This document shows positions 45,543 through 54,787 of a stretch of 64,000 nucleotides of DNA, piece after piece. Location of the stretch: assembly GCF_902859875.1 (NCBI RefSeq), contig NZ_CADIKF010000025.1:1-64000 (forward strand), given 5' to 3'. This DNA is from Paraburkholderia solisilvae. Lineage in GTDB: Bacteria; Pseudomonadota; Gammaproteobacteria; Burkholderiales; Burkholderiaceae. Made by a program: the position numbers and the translations under genes. The stretch's first letter is position 1; the number at the start of each line of letters is the position of its first letter. The notes beneath the pieces are model-generated. The model was not told where the DNA came from. It worked only from the letters and a program-made list of their open reading frames with translations, and made no database searches.

Positions 45543-48086
45543 ATGGCCGACACCGACAACGACCTCCCCCCGTTTGCGCACGCCATTGCGCCCCAGCAGT
45601 TTTCGCTCGATGTGCTGCTCGAGAAATATGCGAAAGGCGATGAACGCACCGCCGACGACGTCTATCGACGCGTCGCACGCGGCGTCGCGATGGCGGAGCC
45701 CGAAGCCTTGCGCGCGGAAGTCGAGGCACGCTTCGTCGACAACCTGCGGCATGGCGCGCTCGGCGCCGGCCGCATCATGAGCGCGGCGGGCGCCGATATC
45801 GCGGCCACGCTGATCAACTGTTTCGTGCAGCCGGTCGGCGACAGCATCCAGCACGTCGACGACGACGGCCTGCCCGGCATCTACGTCGCGTTGCTGCAAG
45901 CGGCTGAGACGATGCGCCGCGGCGGCGGCGTCGGCTACAACTTCTCGGCGATCCGCCCACACGGCGCGCGCGTGCACACGACGAGTTCGTCGGCCTCCGG
46001 CCCGTGCAGCTATATCGACGTATTCGACGCTTCGTGCCGCACGGTCGAAAGCGCCGGCTCGCGGCGCGGCGCGCAGATGGCGGTGCTCGACTGCACGCAT
46101 CCGGATCTGATCGAATTTATCGAAGCGAAGCATTCGAAGGGCCGCTGGAACAACTTCAACGTTTCGGTGGCCGTCACCGACGAATTCATGCAGGCAGTCG
46201 AGAACGACTTGCCGTGGCCGCTCGTGCACCGCGCGGAGCCGTCGCCGTCGATGCGCGCGGCGGGCGACCTGCGCCAGCGCGAAGACGGCCTGTGGGTGTA
46301 CAGCGAACACCGTGCGCGCGACATCTGGAACAGAATCATGCGCTCGACCTACGATGTCGCCGAACCCGGCATCGTGTTCATGTCGCGGATGAACGACGAC
46401 AACAACCTGCGCGCGGTCGAACGGATCCGCGCCACCAATCCGTGCGGCGAACAGCCGTTGCCGGCATACGGCTGCTGCAATCTCGGGCCGCTCAATCTGA
46501 CCCGCTTCGTGACCGATCCGTTCGCGCAGATGAAAGGCGGCACGCCGTCGTTCGACTGGGACGCGCTCGCGCGCAGCACGCGCATCCAGGTGCGTTTTCT
46601 CGACGACGTGCTCGACGTCACGCTGTGGCCGCTTCCCGAGCAATACGACGAGTCGCGCGCGAAACGGCGCATCGGCGTCGGCTTCACCGGTCTGGGCGAC
46701 ACGCTCGTGATGCTCGGCCTGCGCTACGACTCGGCGCCGGGCCGCGAATTCGCCGCGCAGGTCGCGCGCCTGATGCGCGACGAAGCGTATCGCGCGTCGG
46801 TGGAGCTGGCGCGCGAGCGCGGCGCGTTCCCGCTCTTCAACGCGGCGCAATATCTCGAAGCCGGCACCTTCGCGTCGCGCCTGCCCGACGACGTGAAGGA
46901 CGCGATCCGCAAGCACGGCATCCGCAACAGCCATCTGCTGTCGATCGCGCCAACCGGCACCGTGAGCCTCGCGTTCGCGGACAACGCATCGAACGGCATC
47001 GAACCGGCGTTCTCATGGACCTACTCGCGGATGAAAGTGATGGCCGACGGCAGCCGCGCATCGTTTTCGGTCGAAGACCACGCGTACCGTCTGTATCGCG
47101 AACTCGGCGGCGACGTCGAACGGCTGCCCGATTACTTCGTCAGCGCACTCGAGATGTCCGCGCGCGATCACCTCGACATGATGGCCGCGGTGCAGCCGTA
47201 TATCGACACGTCGATTTCGAAAACCGTCAACGTGCCGGCCGATTACCCGTTCGAGGCATTCGAAAGCCTGTACTTCGACGCGTGGAAAGGCGGCCTCAAA
47301 GGCCTCGCAACCTACCGCCCGAATGAAACGCTCGGCGCCGTGCTGAGCGTCGACACGCCGCAACCGGCCGATGCGCTCGCCGAAACCGATCTCGACCCGT
47401 TGCGGATCGCGATCGATCATCGGCCGAAGGGCGAGATGCCGGCGATCATCGAAAAGGTCGAGTACCTGACGCAGGCCGGCAAGAAGTCGCTCTACCTCGC
47501 GGTCTCGTTCATGCAGGTGACCGGCCGCATCGGCGGCGAAGACGTGACGATCGAGCGGCCCATCGAGTTCTTTATCCCGGCCGGGCAGCGCGACGAGTCG
47601 CAGCAATGGATCACCGCGACGATGCGTTCGCTGTCGCTCGCCGCGCGCGGCGGCTTCGTCGCGCGCAATCTGCAGGACTTGCGCAAGGTGTCGTGGGACC
47701 GCGGCCAGGTGCGCCTCGGCGACGTGCAGCGGCTCGACGGCACACGCTCGCCGCGCTGGCACGATTCGGAGGTCGCGGCGCTCGCGTATGCGTTGCAGCA
47801 GATCCTGCACCGCCGAGGTTTTCTCGATGCCGAAGGCAATCAGGTGCCGTCACGCGTGCTTGCGCGCATGCCGCGTTCGCACGCCATGCTGCTGCCTATT
47901 TCAGCCAACCTGAACGACGCCTGGCAAAGCACGGCATCGGACGATGCGTCGCAAGACGAACCCGCGTTGCACGCGTCGCCGACGATGCATGGGCGCAAGT
48001 GCGGCACATGCGGCGCCAACGCGGTGATCCGCAAGGACGGCTGCGACTTCTGCACCGCGTGCGGCGAGATCGGCGCGTGCGGGTGA
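45543..48086 (+). CDS. nrdJ: Adenosylcobalamin-dependent (class II) ribonucleoside-diphosphate reductase
   Basis: This 847-residue enzyme reduces ribonucleotides to deoxyribonucleotides using a B12-generated thiyl radical, independent of oxygen. Landmarks: LINCFVQPVGDS (first redox Cys), GGVGYNFSAIRP, the radical-site NPCGEQPLPAYGCCNLG, PTGTVSLAFADNASNGIEP, and a C-terminal Cys-rich tail (RKCGTCGANAVIRKDGC, FCTACGEIGACG) that recycles the active-site disulfide. The ATG at 45543 has GGAG seven bases upstream; the frame extends to 45327, but that part is not protein-like. The large antisense frame on the other strand is a composition shadow. Confidence 0.95.
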   Translation: MADTDNDLPPFAHAIAPQQFSLDVLLEKYAKGDERTADDVYRRVARGVAMAEPEALRAEVEARFVDNLRHGALGAGRIMSAAGADIAATLINCFVQPVGDSIQHVDDDGLPGIYVALLQAAETMRRGGGVGYNFSAIRPHGARVHTTSSSASGPCSYIDVFDASCRTVESAGSRRGAQMAVLDCTHPDLIEFIEAKHSKGRWNNFNVSVAVTDEFMQAVENDLPWPLVHRAEPSPSMRAAGDLRQREDGLWVYSEHRARDIWNRIMRSTYDVAEPGIVFMSRMNDDNNLRAVERIRATNPCGEQPLPAYGCCNLGPLNLTRFVTDPFAQMKGGTPSFDWDALARSTRIQVRFLDDVLDVTLWPLPEQYDESRAKRRIGVGFTGLGDTLVMLGLRYDSAPGREFAAQVARLMRDEAYRASVELARERGAFPLFNAAQYLEAGTFASRLPDDVKDAIRKHGIRNSHLLSIAPTGTVSLAFADNASNGIEPAFSWTYSRMKVMADGSRASFSVEDHAYRLYRELGGDVERLPDYFVSALEMSARDHLDMMAAVQPYIDTSISKTVNVPADYPFEAFESLYFDAWKGGLKGLATYRPNETLGAVLSVDTPQPADALAETDLDPLRIAIDHRPKGEMPAIIEKVEYLTQAGKKSLYLAVSFMQVTGRIGGEDVTIERPIEFFIPAGQRDESQQWITATMRSLSLAARGGFVARNLQDLRKVSWDRGQVRLGDVQRLDGTRSPRWHDSEVAALAYALQQILHRRGFLDAEGNQVPSRVLARMPRSHAMLLPISANLNDAWQSTASDDASQDEPALHASPTMHGRKCGTCGANAVIRKDGCDFCTACGEIGACG

Positions 48087-48124
48087 AGCGCGGGTAGCCG
48101 GCCGGCGGCCCGCGCTTTGTTTGT
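48086..48124 (+). terminator. Terminator of the ribonucleotide reductase gene
   Basis: A 9-bp perfect stem (AAGCGCGGG at 48086-48094, CCCGCGCTT at 48109-48117) with a GC-rich 14-base loop is followed by TGTTTGT. It overlaps the last base of the stop codon. Confidence 0.7.
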
Positions 48125-48429
48125 CGACCCGCTCGTTAAGCCATTCGCTGGCCATTCGTCGAGCGGTTCGTCCTGCCGCCGGTCCAGCACAGGCACCGGC
48201 CCTGGCACGCGCCGTCAGCGGCACGCTGCCGCGTCATCGAACCGGCGCTCCACCCTCATCCATCCGGACGCCGCACCGACCGGATCCTTCCCATCCTGTC
48301 GCGCTGTTGTCGAAGCGGTACATCGCGGTCTAGCCGTCAGCTTGCGCGGGTACAATACCGCGTCGTCTCCACTCAACGGACAACGGCCCGCCGTGACAGG
48401 TGCGGGCCAAGCCTTCTCGTCAAGCGCTC
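48125..48429. other. Intergenic region before the EAL protein gene
   Basis: About 300 bases with no supportable gene; only the promoter of the downstream gene is expected here. Confidence 0.3.
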
Positions 48430-50046
48430 ATGTACGATCCGTCGAATTCCGCTGGGGGGAAACTTTCGGCTCTGCACGGCCCGGCAGGCGCCCGGCGCAG
48501 TTTCGCGCCGCGGCTGACGCTTGCCATTGCCGCGCTCTGCTGCGCCGCTGTCACAACCGGCGCCGTGCTGTGGGGCGAACGGTATGCGGACCACGAAGTC
48601 GAGGCGCGTGAAAGCCTGATCGGTCACGACATGGTCGAGTCGCTCGACCGCATGCTGACCAACGTGCGCACGCAGCGCCGCGACGCACTGCTCGAAATGG
48701 TCGGGCAAAACTGCCGGGACATCGCGCTGCCCCTTGCCGAACTGGAAACGTACGTGCAATACGTGCGCGGCATCAATCTCGTCGATCACCATCAGCTCTA
48801 CTGCTCATCCGCGCTCGGCCCATTGAGCATGCCGCTCGCCTCGTACGTGCCGCGCGGCACGCCCGGCTCGCACGGCGTGATCGTCAACCTGCTGGCCGGA
48901 ACACCGTTCCAACCCGGCACGCCGGTCATTTCGATGTACGAGCCTTCCGGCGACGGCAAGGGCGTCGAATACACCATCGAAGGCGTCTATGTCACCGACA
49001 CGCTCGCGCACGGCATTCGTTACGGCGCGCAGCAGGTCATTCTGTCGATGCCGGGCTCCGGCGTGCTGACCGACAAGGGCGACTTCGTCCCGTCGATCAA
49101 GACTCCGACCGACGTCGGCACCCGCGTGTATTCGACGCAATGGCCGTTTTCGGTGGCCGTGCTCGCGTCCGCGACGCTCGCAACCGAAATGCACTGGCGC
49201 TACGGCCTGCTGTTCGGCGCACTCGCGATCCTCTTCGATCTGCTGATCGTGGCGCTTGCGCTGCTCGCGCTGGCGCCGCATCGGCAGTTGCTGGCCGCCG
49301 TCCGGCGCGGCCTGCGGCTTGGGCAACTGCATGTGGTCTATCAGCCGGTGGTCGAGATCGCGACGCGGCAAATCGTCGGCGTCGAAGCGCTGATCCGCTG
49401 GACCCATCCGCGCTGGGGCTCGGTCAGCCCATCGGTATTCATGGCGCAGGTCGAACGCAGTCCGCTGATTTCGCGCGTCACCCGTTTCGCGCTGCACTCC
49501 GCCGCCGCCGACATCGCGCAGAAAACCACGATCCGGCCGTTGCGCGTCGCCGTGAACATCGCGCCGCTCGACTTGCAGCGCAAGGACTTCGTCGCGGACG
49601 TGCTCGCCGTCAACGACACGCTGCCGCCCGGCGTCACGCTGGTGCTCGAACTCACCGAGCGTTTCCTGCTGGAAAAACAGCCGCGCACGCAAGCCATTTT
49701 CGATGTGCTGAAGGCACGCGGCGTGCAGTTCGCGATCGACGACTTCGGCACGCAGCACAGCAACCTCGATCTGCTCGGCCGTTTTCCGTTCGACTATGTG
49801 AAGATCGACGGCCAGTTCGTGCGCCAGGTCGATCGAGGCGGCGCGGCGCTGATCAGGGCGATCGCCGCGGTCGCGAAACATTACGGCATGGAAATCATCG
49901 CGGAAGGCGTCGAGAGCGAGGCCCAGCATGCGGCGTTGCGCGAACTCGGCATTCCGTTCGGTCAGGGCTTTCTTTATCAACGTCCGACCAGCGCGCGCGA
50001 GCTCCACGTCGAGCCGGAACCCGGCATGGCCGCGACGCGACCGTAG
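48430..50046 (+). CDS. Membrane CSS-motif sensor with EAL cyclic-di-GMP phosphodiesterase domain
   Basis: This 538-residue protein has two membrane helices (LTLAIAALCCAAVTTGAVL and YGLLFGALAILFDLLIVALA) that enclose a periplasmic CSS-motif domain (QNCRDIALPL and LYCSSALGP, the redox-sensitive cysteines). The C-terminal EAL domain is intact: EALIRW, VNIAPLDL, ELTERFLLEK, AIDDFGTQHSNLDLL, YVKIDGQFV and AEGVESEAQ. It probably hydrolyses c-di-GMP in response to periplasmic thiol state, as shown for E. coli CSS-EAL proteins. The start is uncertain: Met at 48430 is used; a longer frame begins at 48400. Confidence 0.9.
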   Translation: MYDPSNSAGGKLSALHGPAGARRSFAPRLTLAIAALCCAAVTTGAVLWGERYADHEVEARESLIGHDMVESLDRMLTNVRTQRRDALLEMVGQNCRDIALPLAELETYVQYVRGINLVDHHQLYCSSALGPLSMPLASYVPRGTPGSHGVIVNLLAGTPFQPGTPVISMYEPSGDGKGVEYTIEGVYVTDTLAHGIRYGAQQVILSMPGSGVLTDKGDFVPSIKTPTDVGTRVYSTQWPFSVAVLASATLATEMHWRYGLLFGALAILFDLLIVALALLALAPHRQLLAAVRRGLRLGQLHVVYQPVVEIATRQIVGVEALIRWTHPRWGSVSPSVFMAQVERSPLISRVTRFALHSAAADIAQKTTIRPLRVAVNIAPLDLQRKDFVADVLAVNDTLPPGVTLVLELTERFLLEKQPRTQAIFDVLKARGVQFAIDDFGTQHSNLDLLGRFPFDYVKIDGQFVRQVDRGGAALIRAIAAVAKHYGMEIIAEGVESEAQHAALRELGIPFGQGFLYQRPTSARELHVEPEPGMAATRP

Positions 50047-50193
50047 CCGCATTTTTTCTGGCGGGATTCATCGCTCATCGGCCGGGCGCTGCGCGTCGCC
50101 GTCTTGTGCGATGGCGCGTGCAGCGTAGCGCCGCCCGCCTCCCTTCACGCCGGCCCGTTCGCGCGGGCATGGCGTTTGCGAATCCGCGCCCAT

Positions 50194-51261
50194 ATGAAGC
50201 TCGCCACCTTCAACATCAACGGCATACGCTCGCGCCTGCCCTCGCTGCTGCACTGGCTGGAACGCGAGCAGCCCGATATCGCCTGCCTGCAGGAACTCAA
50301 GGCGTCCGACGACGCGTTTCCCGCGGACGCGTTGCGCGAGGCGGGTTATGGCGCCATCTGGCACGGACAGACGGCGTGGAACGGCGTCGCCATTCTGGCC
50401 AAAGGCACGACGCCGACCGAAACGCGGCGCGGCCTGCCCGGCGGCGACGCCGATACGCACAGCCGGTATATCGAGGCGGCCGTCGACGGGCTGCTGGTCG
50501 GCTGCCTGTATCTGCCCAACGGCAATCCGCAGCCGGGTCCGAAGTTCGACTACAAGCTCGCCTGGTTCGAACGCCTGATCGCTTATGCGCAGACGCTTCA
50601 TGACAGCGGCCACCCGGTCGTCCTCGCAGGCGACTATAACGTCGTGCCGACCGATTTCGACATCTACAACCCGCGCTCGTGGTTAAAGGATGCGCTGCTG
50701 CAGCCGGAAAGCCGCGCATGCTACGCGCGGCTGCTCGAACAGGGATGGACCGATGCGCTGCGCAGCCGCTTTCCCGATCAGAAAGTGTTTACCTTCTGGG
50801 ATTATTTCCGGCGGCATTGGGACACCAATTCGGGGCTGCGCATCGATCATCTGCTGCTGAGCGAACAGGTGGCGGCCGGATTGCGCAATGCAGGCGTCGA
50901 CACCTGGGTGCGCGGCGAGCCGCATGCGAGCGACCATGCGCCGACGTGGATCGAACTGGAGTTCGGCAAGCACACCGGACGCACGGGTTCAACGACGGCC
51001 GCGACAATTCGCACGGCGGCAAAGAGCGGCGTTGCGAAGAACGTTACGAAGGACGTTACGAAGGGCATCACCAAAGGCGCCACGAAAAGCGCGGCAACGT
51101 CCGCGAAAAGCCGCACGAAGCCAGCCGGGCGCAGCACTGCCGCCGCGCATGCCGACCCGGCGCCGTCGACCACGACCGTGCCCCGCGCGCGCAAAACGGC
51201 GGCCGTCGAATCGAGCGGCCGCGCGAAACTCGCTAAAGCAAGCCGTAAGACTCGCAAGTAA
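50194..51261 (+). CDS. xthA: Exodeoxyribonuclease III with a long basic C-terminal tail
   Basis: This protein has 355 residues. Residues 1-258 are a full ExoIII/AP-endonuclease core: Glu34 (LQELKAS), Asp147 and Asn149 (GDYNVVP), IDHLLLS near 217-223, and the Asp247-His248 pair (SDHAP). The start MKLATFNINGIR at 50194 is the usual one. Residues 259-355 are an extra Ala/Lys/Thr-rich tail with about 23 Lys/Arg and only three acidic residues, including a V/I-T-K repeat (VTKDVTKGITKGATKS). The core repairs AP sites and 3'-blocked ends; the tail resembles histone-H1-like DNA-binding tails. Confidence 0.93.
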   Translation: MKLATFNINGIRSRLPSLLHWLEREQPDIACLQELKASDDAFPADALREAGYGAIWHGQTAWNGVAILAKGTTPTETRRGLPGGDADTHSRYIEAAVDGLLVGCLYLPNGNPQPGPKFDYKLAWFERLIAYAQTLHDSGHPVVLAGDYNVVPTDFDIYNPRSWLKDALLQPESRACYARLLEQGWTDALRSRFPDQKVFTFWDYFRRHWDTNSGLRIDHLLLSEQVAAGLRNAGVDTWVRGEPHASDHAPTWIELEFGKHTGRTGSTTAATIRTAAKSGVAKNVTKDVTKGITKGATKSAATSAKSRTKPAGRSTAAAHADPAPSTTTVPRARKTAAVESSGRAKLAKASRKTRK

Positions 51262-51338
51262 CGGGCGGCCGGCGAGCGCGAAGTCCGCCCGGATATGGTA
51301 TTCATGCAGCGTGCCCACCCGCCCGACCACGCTACGTC

Positions 51339-52307
51339 ATGACCGCCCGCACGACTCGCAGCCGCCTGCCGGACAGACCGATCCAACGCCATACGCTGCG
51401 CACGCACGATGGGCACCGCATCGCCTTCGCTGTCGCGGGTGCCGCGACCGGCATGCCGGTCGTGGTCGTGCATGGCGGACCGGGCGGCGGAACCGACCGC
51501 AGCGTGCTCGATGTGTTCGATCTGAACCGCTTTCGGGTCGTCATGATCGATCAGCGCGGCGCGGGCGCTTCGCGTCCCGCGGGCAGCCTGCGGCGCAACC
51601 ACACCGGATCGCTGATCGACGATATCGAAGCCGTGCGCGCGCAACTCGGCATCGAACGCTGGGGTGTGCTCGGCGGATCGTGGGGCGCGGCGCTCGCGCT
51701 GGCTTATGCGGGCAGTCATCCGCAAGCGGTGCTCGGCGTCGTGCTGCGCGCGATGTTCCTCACCACGGCGCGCGAGATCGACGGCCTCTTTCTCGCGTCA
51801 CGCAAGCGTGCGCCGCGCGAATGGCAGGCGCTCGTGAATGCCGCTCGCTGCACGCATCGTTCGCGGCTCTTCGACGCGTGCGCGAGCGCGCTGCTCGAGT
51901 CGCGCAGCAACGCGATGCAACGGGCGGTCGCTCTCGCGTGGTCGCGATACGCCAATGCGGTGCTATCGTCCGCGCATCGTCTGCGCCGTAGCCGCTCGAC
52001 CCGTCCCAAGCCCGCGACCGTGCGCAAGCAGATTGCGATGTACCAGATCCAGTCGCACTTTCTGCGGCATCGCTGCTGGCTCGGCGAGCCGCGCCTGATG
52101 TCGCTTGCCAGACGCGCCGCGCAAGCCGGTGTGCCGATGGCCGCCGCGCACGGCACGCGCGATCCGCTCTGTCCGCCCGGCAACGTCGACCGCCTGGTGC
52201 GCGCGGTGCCGCATGCGCGCATCGAGCGGGTCAACGCCGGGCATCTCGGCAGCGAACCGGCCTTGCGTGATGCGGTGAGACGTCTGGTCGATTCGCTCTG
52301 GCGCTGA
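51339..52307 (+). CDS. Alpha/beta hydrolase, prolyl aminopeptidase-like (S33)
   Basis: This 322-residue cytoplasmic hydrolase has VVVVHGGPGGGTDRSVLDVF (the HGGPGGG oxyanion loop of the S33 proline iminopeptidases), MIDQRGAGASRPAG, the nucleophile serine in GVLGGSWGAALALAYA, and the catalytic Asp/His near HGTRDPLCPP and NAGHLGSEP. The cap domain is basic and shortened relative to classical Pip enzymes, so specificity for N-terminal proline is uncertain. It lies 77 bases behind xthA. Confidence 0.85.
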   Translation: MTARTTRSRLPDRPIQRHTLRTHDGHRIAFAVAGAATGMPVVVVHGGPGGGTDRSVLDVFDLNRFRVVMIDQRGAGASRPAGSLRRNHTGSLIDDIEAVRAQLGIERWGVLGGSWGAALALAYAGSHPQAVLGVVLRAMFLTTAREIDGLFLASRKRAPREWQALVNAARCTHRSRLFDACASALLESRSNAMQRAVALAWSRYANAVLSSAHRLRRSRSTRPKPATVRKQIAMYQIQSHFLRHRCWLGEPRLMSLARRAAQAGVPMAAAHGTRDPLCPPGNVDRLVRAVPHARIERVNAGHLGSEPALRDAVRRLVDSLWR

Positions 52308-52468
52308 CGCGGCAGCCGCGCTTGTGTGCCCTTGCGTGCCCTTGTGCGCGCTTGCGACATCTTCGTGCCCCCATCCTGCGGATGTGAGCGCGCCTGTCGC
52401 ATCCCCTGCCTGCAACGCGACACCCGTTTCCTCGATGAACCGATGGATCCGGGTTCCTCGTGCGCGCC

Positions 52469-54427
52469 TTATGAATCGAGGCGAACCGACACCGTTCCAT
52501 TCGAATAGACCGCCGACGCATGAAACCCGTCGACCGTCACGTTCGAGAACTGCTGCTGGCCGACGCCGCCGCTAATCAGCTGGATCGTGTCGCCGACCTT
52601 CGGCGTGAAGCCGCTGGCGAACTTCACATGCAACGCACTGCCCGAAAAGAACAGCTGACCGCCGACCGCCAGTTGCCCGCCGCCCGTTCCATTGACGTCG
52701 AGTTCGAGCGTCGCGGCGGGCAGCACCGTGAACTTGCCGCCCACCTTGACCGCCGAACTCGCGCCGATAATGGCCGAACCCGCGCCGACAAACACGTCGC
52801 CGCTGCCGAATGCAGTCGTCGAACCGGCTTCGAGCGCGCCGCCTTTGACCTGCGTGCCGCCCGAATAGCTGTTATTGCCGGACAGCTGCAAGGTGCCGGT
52901 GCCGTTGAAGGTCAGCTTTCCGCTGCCCGAGATGTCGTTGCTCCAGGTGTCGTTTGCGTTGAATCCGCCTTGCGCCGCATCCATCGATACCACCACGTCG
53001 CCGACGAACCCGCCGTATCCGCCGAAAGCGGCGAACATGTCCATGCGGCCATATCCTTCGGCGTCGTCCATCACCGGATAGCCTGACGGAAACTCCGTCG
53101 TCTTGATCACGACCCGGCGCTGGTCCGCGCTGAGATACGGAAAGCGCGTTTCGAGCAGGACCTCAGCGCCTTTAGGGACCACCGGCGGCATATCGGTCGC
53201 CTCGATTTGCGGAAAGCCGAACGTCATCCAGCTGATGTCGTTGGCTTTGTTGGTCGCAGGGTCGGCAAAGCGGTCCGTGCTCGCCGGCTGCGAATGGGCG
53301 AAGGCGAGAAACGTCGCCGGCGTGGTGCCCGTCGCCGCCATCAATGCGGTATGCGCCTGCTGGAATGCTTCGGTTTTCAGCGTCGCGTTGGCCGGATCGC
53401 TCAGATTGGCAACCGTTGCCGCGGTCGCAAACATCCGGCCTGCAATCACGTCGAGCGGCGAATGCATGCCCGCCTCGATCCGGTTGAAGCCGAGCTCCAT
53501 GCCGCGCATCGTCATCTCCTGCGCACGCTCGGGCACACAGTACGCCATCGTCAGCGCATCTCTCATGGCCTCGGCTTCGTGGCCGCTGATATACCCGCCG
53601 TCGGTGGTCGGATCCGTACTTTCCGCCGGCACCAGCGTCGGATCGACGGCGACCTGCGCGCTCCAGCGGAATGGCCGCGCATACTTGTAGAAGCGCTTGG
53701 CCGGTTCGGTCGATGCGTTATTGCCCATGGCCGACAGCAGATCCACGACATGACCGAAGGTCGCATTCGATGCGCTGCCCACCCCGATGTTGTTGCCCGT
53801 GTCGTTGAACAGCACGGTCGTCGCATTGGCGGGAATGGTCGTGATCGTCGTGGTCTGTTGCGCGGCAGTGCGCCATGCATCGGCCAGCGGGCCCATGCCG
53901 TCGGTCACGCTAAAGCCTTTACCGCGGCGGTCGTCGAAATAGGCGGCATCGGCCTGCGCCTGCGTGCGATGAGTCGTCGTGTCGACCACGAACTGGATGT
54001 TTTCGTTCAGCACCGCGGTATTCAGTATCGTGCCGCCCGGCGTGCCGTCGTTCGGCAAGCCGGTCCATGAGGACGGCACGATGGCCGGAAACGACCCGAC
54101 CGCGGGCGCCGACACGCCTGCGTCGACAATCTCGGTGAGCGGCTTCCACAGATTGAGGTACTTCGAGACGAGACGCACACCCGCATTCGTATCCAGCGTG
54201 GCGAAGCGAGCGTCGCCGCGTTGGTTCGTCGCGATGTTGTCGACGAATGCCGGTACATTGGGAACCGGTGCGCTGTCGGTGAAGTTTTTATCTGCCGGCG
54301 GCGCAGGCGGCATGGATGCAATGACGGCCATGCTGCCATTGCCACCGTTGCCGTCGCATGCGGCAAGTGAAAGCACGCTCGACATCAGCGCTACCCATAG
54401 CGTCGGACGTGTCTTGTAAGAACGCAT
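52469..54427 (-). CDS. Lipoprotein PAP2-type acid phosphatase with an autotransporter-like beta-strand repeat
   Basis: This 652-residue protein has a lipobox signal peptide (SVLSLAAC, lipid Cys24). The class A acid phosphatase/PAP2 signatures are KRFYKYARPFRW, GGYISGHEAEAMR and GFNRIEAGMHSPLDVIAG. The C-terminal third holds an autotransporter-associated beta-strand repeat (LQLSGNNSYSGGTQVKGGAL followed by GSGDVFVGAGSAI) and ends in beta-rich sequence. It is probably a surface or periplasmic phosphomonoesterase fused to a passenger-type stem; no autotransporter barrel is visible. GGAG lies ten bases before the ATG. Confidence 0.85.
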   Translation of the reverse strand: MRSYKTRPTLWVALMSSVLSLAACDGNGGNGSMAVIASMPPAPPADKNFTDSAPVPNVPAFVDNIATNQRGDARFATLDTNAGVRLVSKYLNLWKPLTEIVDAGVSAPAVGSFPAIVPSSWTGLPNDGTPGGTILNTAVLNENIQFVVDTTTHRTQAQADAAYFDDRRGKGFSVTDGMGPLADAWRTAAQQTTTITTIPANATTVLFNDTGNNIGVGSASNATFGHVVDLLSAMGNNASTEPAKRFYKYARPFRWSAQVAVDPTLVPAESTDPTTDGGYISGHEAEAMRDALTMAYCVPERAQEMTMRGMELGFNRIEAGMHSPLDVIAGRMFATAATVANLSDPANATLKTEAFQQAHTALMAATGTTPATFLAFAHSQPASTDRFADPATNKANDISWMTFGFPQIEATDMPPVVPKGAEVLLETRFPYLSADQRRVVIKTTEFPSGYPVMDDAEGYGRMDMFAAFGGYGGFVGDVVVSMDAAQGGFNANDTWSNDISGSGKLTFNGTGTLQLSGNNSYSGGTQVKGGALEAGSTTAFGSGDVFVGAGSAIIGASSAVKVGGKFTVLPAATLELDVNGTGGGQLAVGGQLFFSGSALHVKFASGFTPKVGDTIQLISGGVGQQQFSNVTVDGFHASAVYSNGTVSVRLDS

Positions 54428-54660
54428 ATGCGTGAGACTCCGGGTTTGTTAGCTGAATTAAAGAAACCCGGAGTCTAGGTATGCCGCGTGACCAGCGCGT
54501 TACTAATTTGTGGCGTCGATTAATACTCACGACCCTGAATGAAACGGTAAGCAAGGCTTCCTGATTGGCTAATAAACGGCACCGCCGACGCTGGCGCACA
54601 GCCCCACGGGCGACGTTTTCTCGCCATTTTTATTTTTCAGGCATGAAGCGAGCGCGTCGC
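54428..54660. other. Intergenic region upstream of the PAP2 lipoprotein gene
   Basis: About 230 bases without a gene, AT-richer than the flanks (around 54500-54570). It should carry the promoter of the PAP2 gene. Confidence 0.3.
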
Positions 54661-54661
54661 A

Positions 54662-54753
54662 TAAAAAAGACCGCAAGGCGCCATGAAAAACACCCCAAAG
54701 GTTGGATCGGTGTCCAACTTTCGGGGTGCAGTTCAGCCAGGCCTACGGTCTTT
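54662..54753 (-). terminator. Terminator of the second DUF4148 gene, with an IS-end relic in its loop
   Basis: Read on the minus strand, the arms AAAGACCG (54753-54746) and CGGTCTTT (54673-54666) are followed by more Ts (54665-54663), a classic Rho-independent end for the DUF4148 gene that stops at 54788. The arms are separated by about 72 bases, which contain the palindromic element at 54691-54728, so the original small loop appears to have been interrupted. Confidence 0.6.
54691..54733. mobile_element. Remnant of an IS3-family element: two terminal inverted repeats joined with no interior
   Basis: CACCCCAAAGGTTGGA (54691-54706) and TCCAACTTTCGGGGTG (54713-54728) are near-perfect inverted copies separated by only six bases; CAGTTC follows on the right. 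These sequences look like the ends of IS3-family elements (typical end TGAACTGCACCCCAAAAGTTGGAC). The transposase body is absent, so this is a deletion scar or minimal MITE-like unit. It sits within the loop of the terminator at 54662-54753. Confidence 0.6.
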
Positions 54754-54787
54754 ATCAGCAATGTCCAGAATGGACCGGCGAATCGAC

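Noticed and set aside
45336-46934. A 532-codon minus-strand frame opposite the ribonucleotide reductase gene
   Set aside because: It is exactly antisense to a well-recognised gene, is Arg/His/Ala-rich with no motif or ribosome site, and is the expected shadow of third-position GC bias.
48805-50052. A 415-codon minus-strand frame over the EAL gene
   Set aside because: Shadow of a fully motif-bearing EAL domain.
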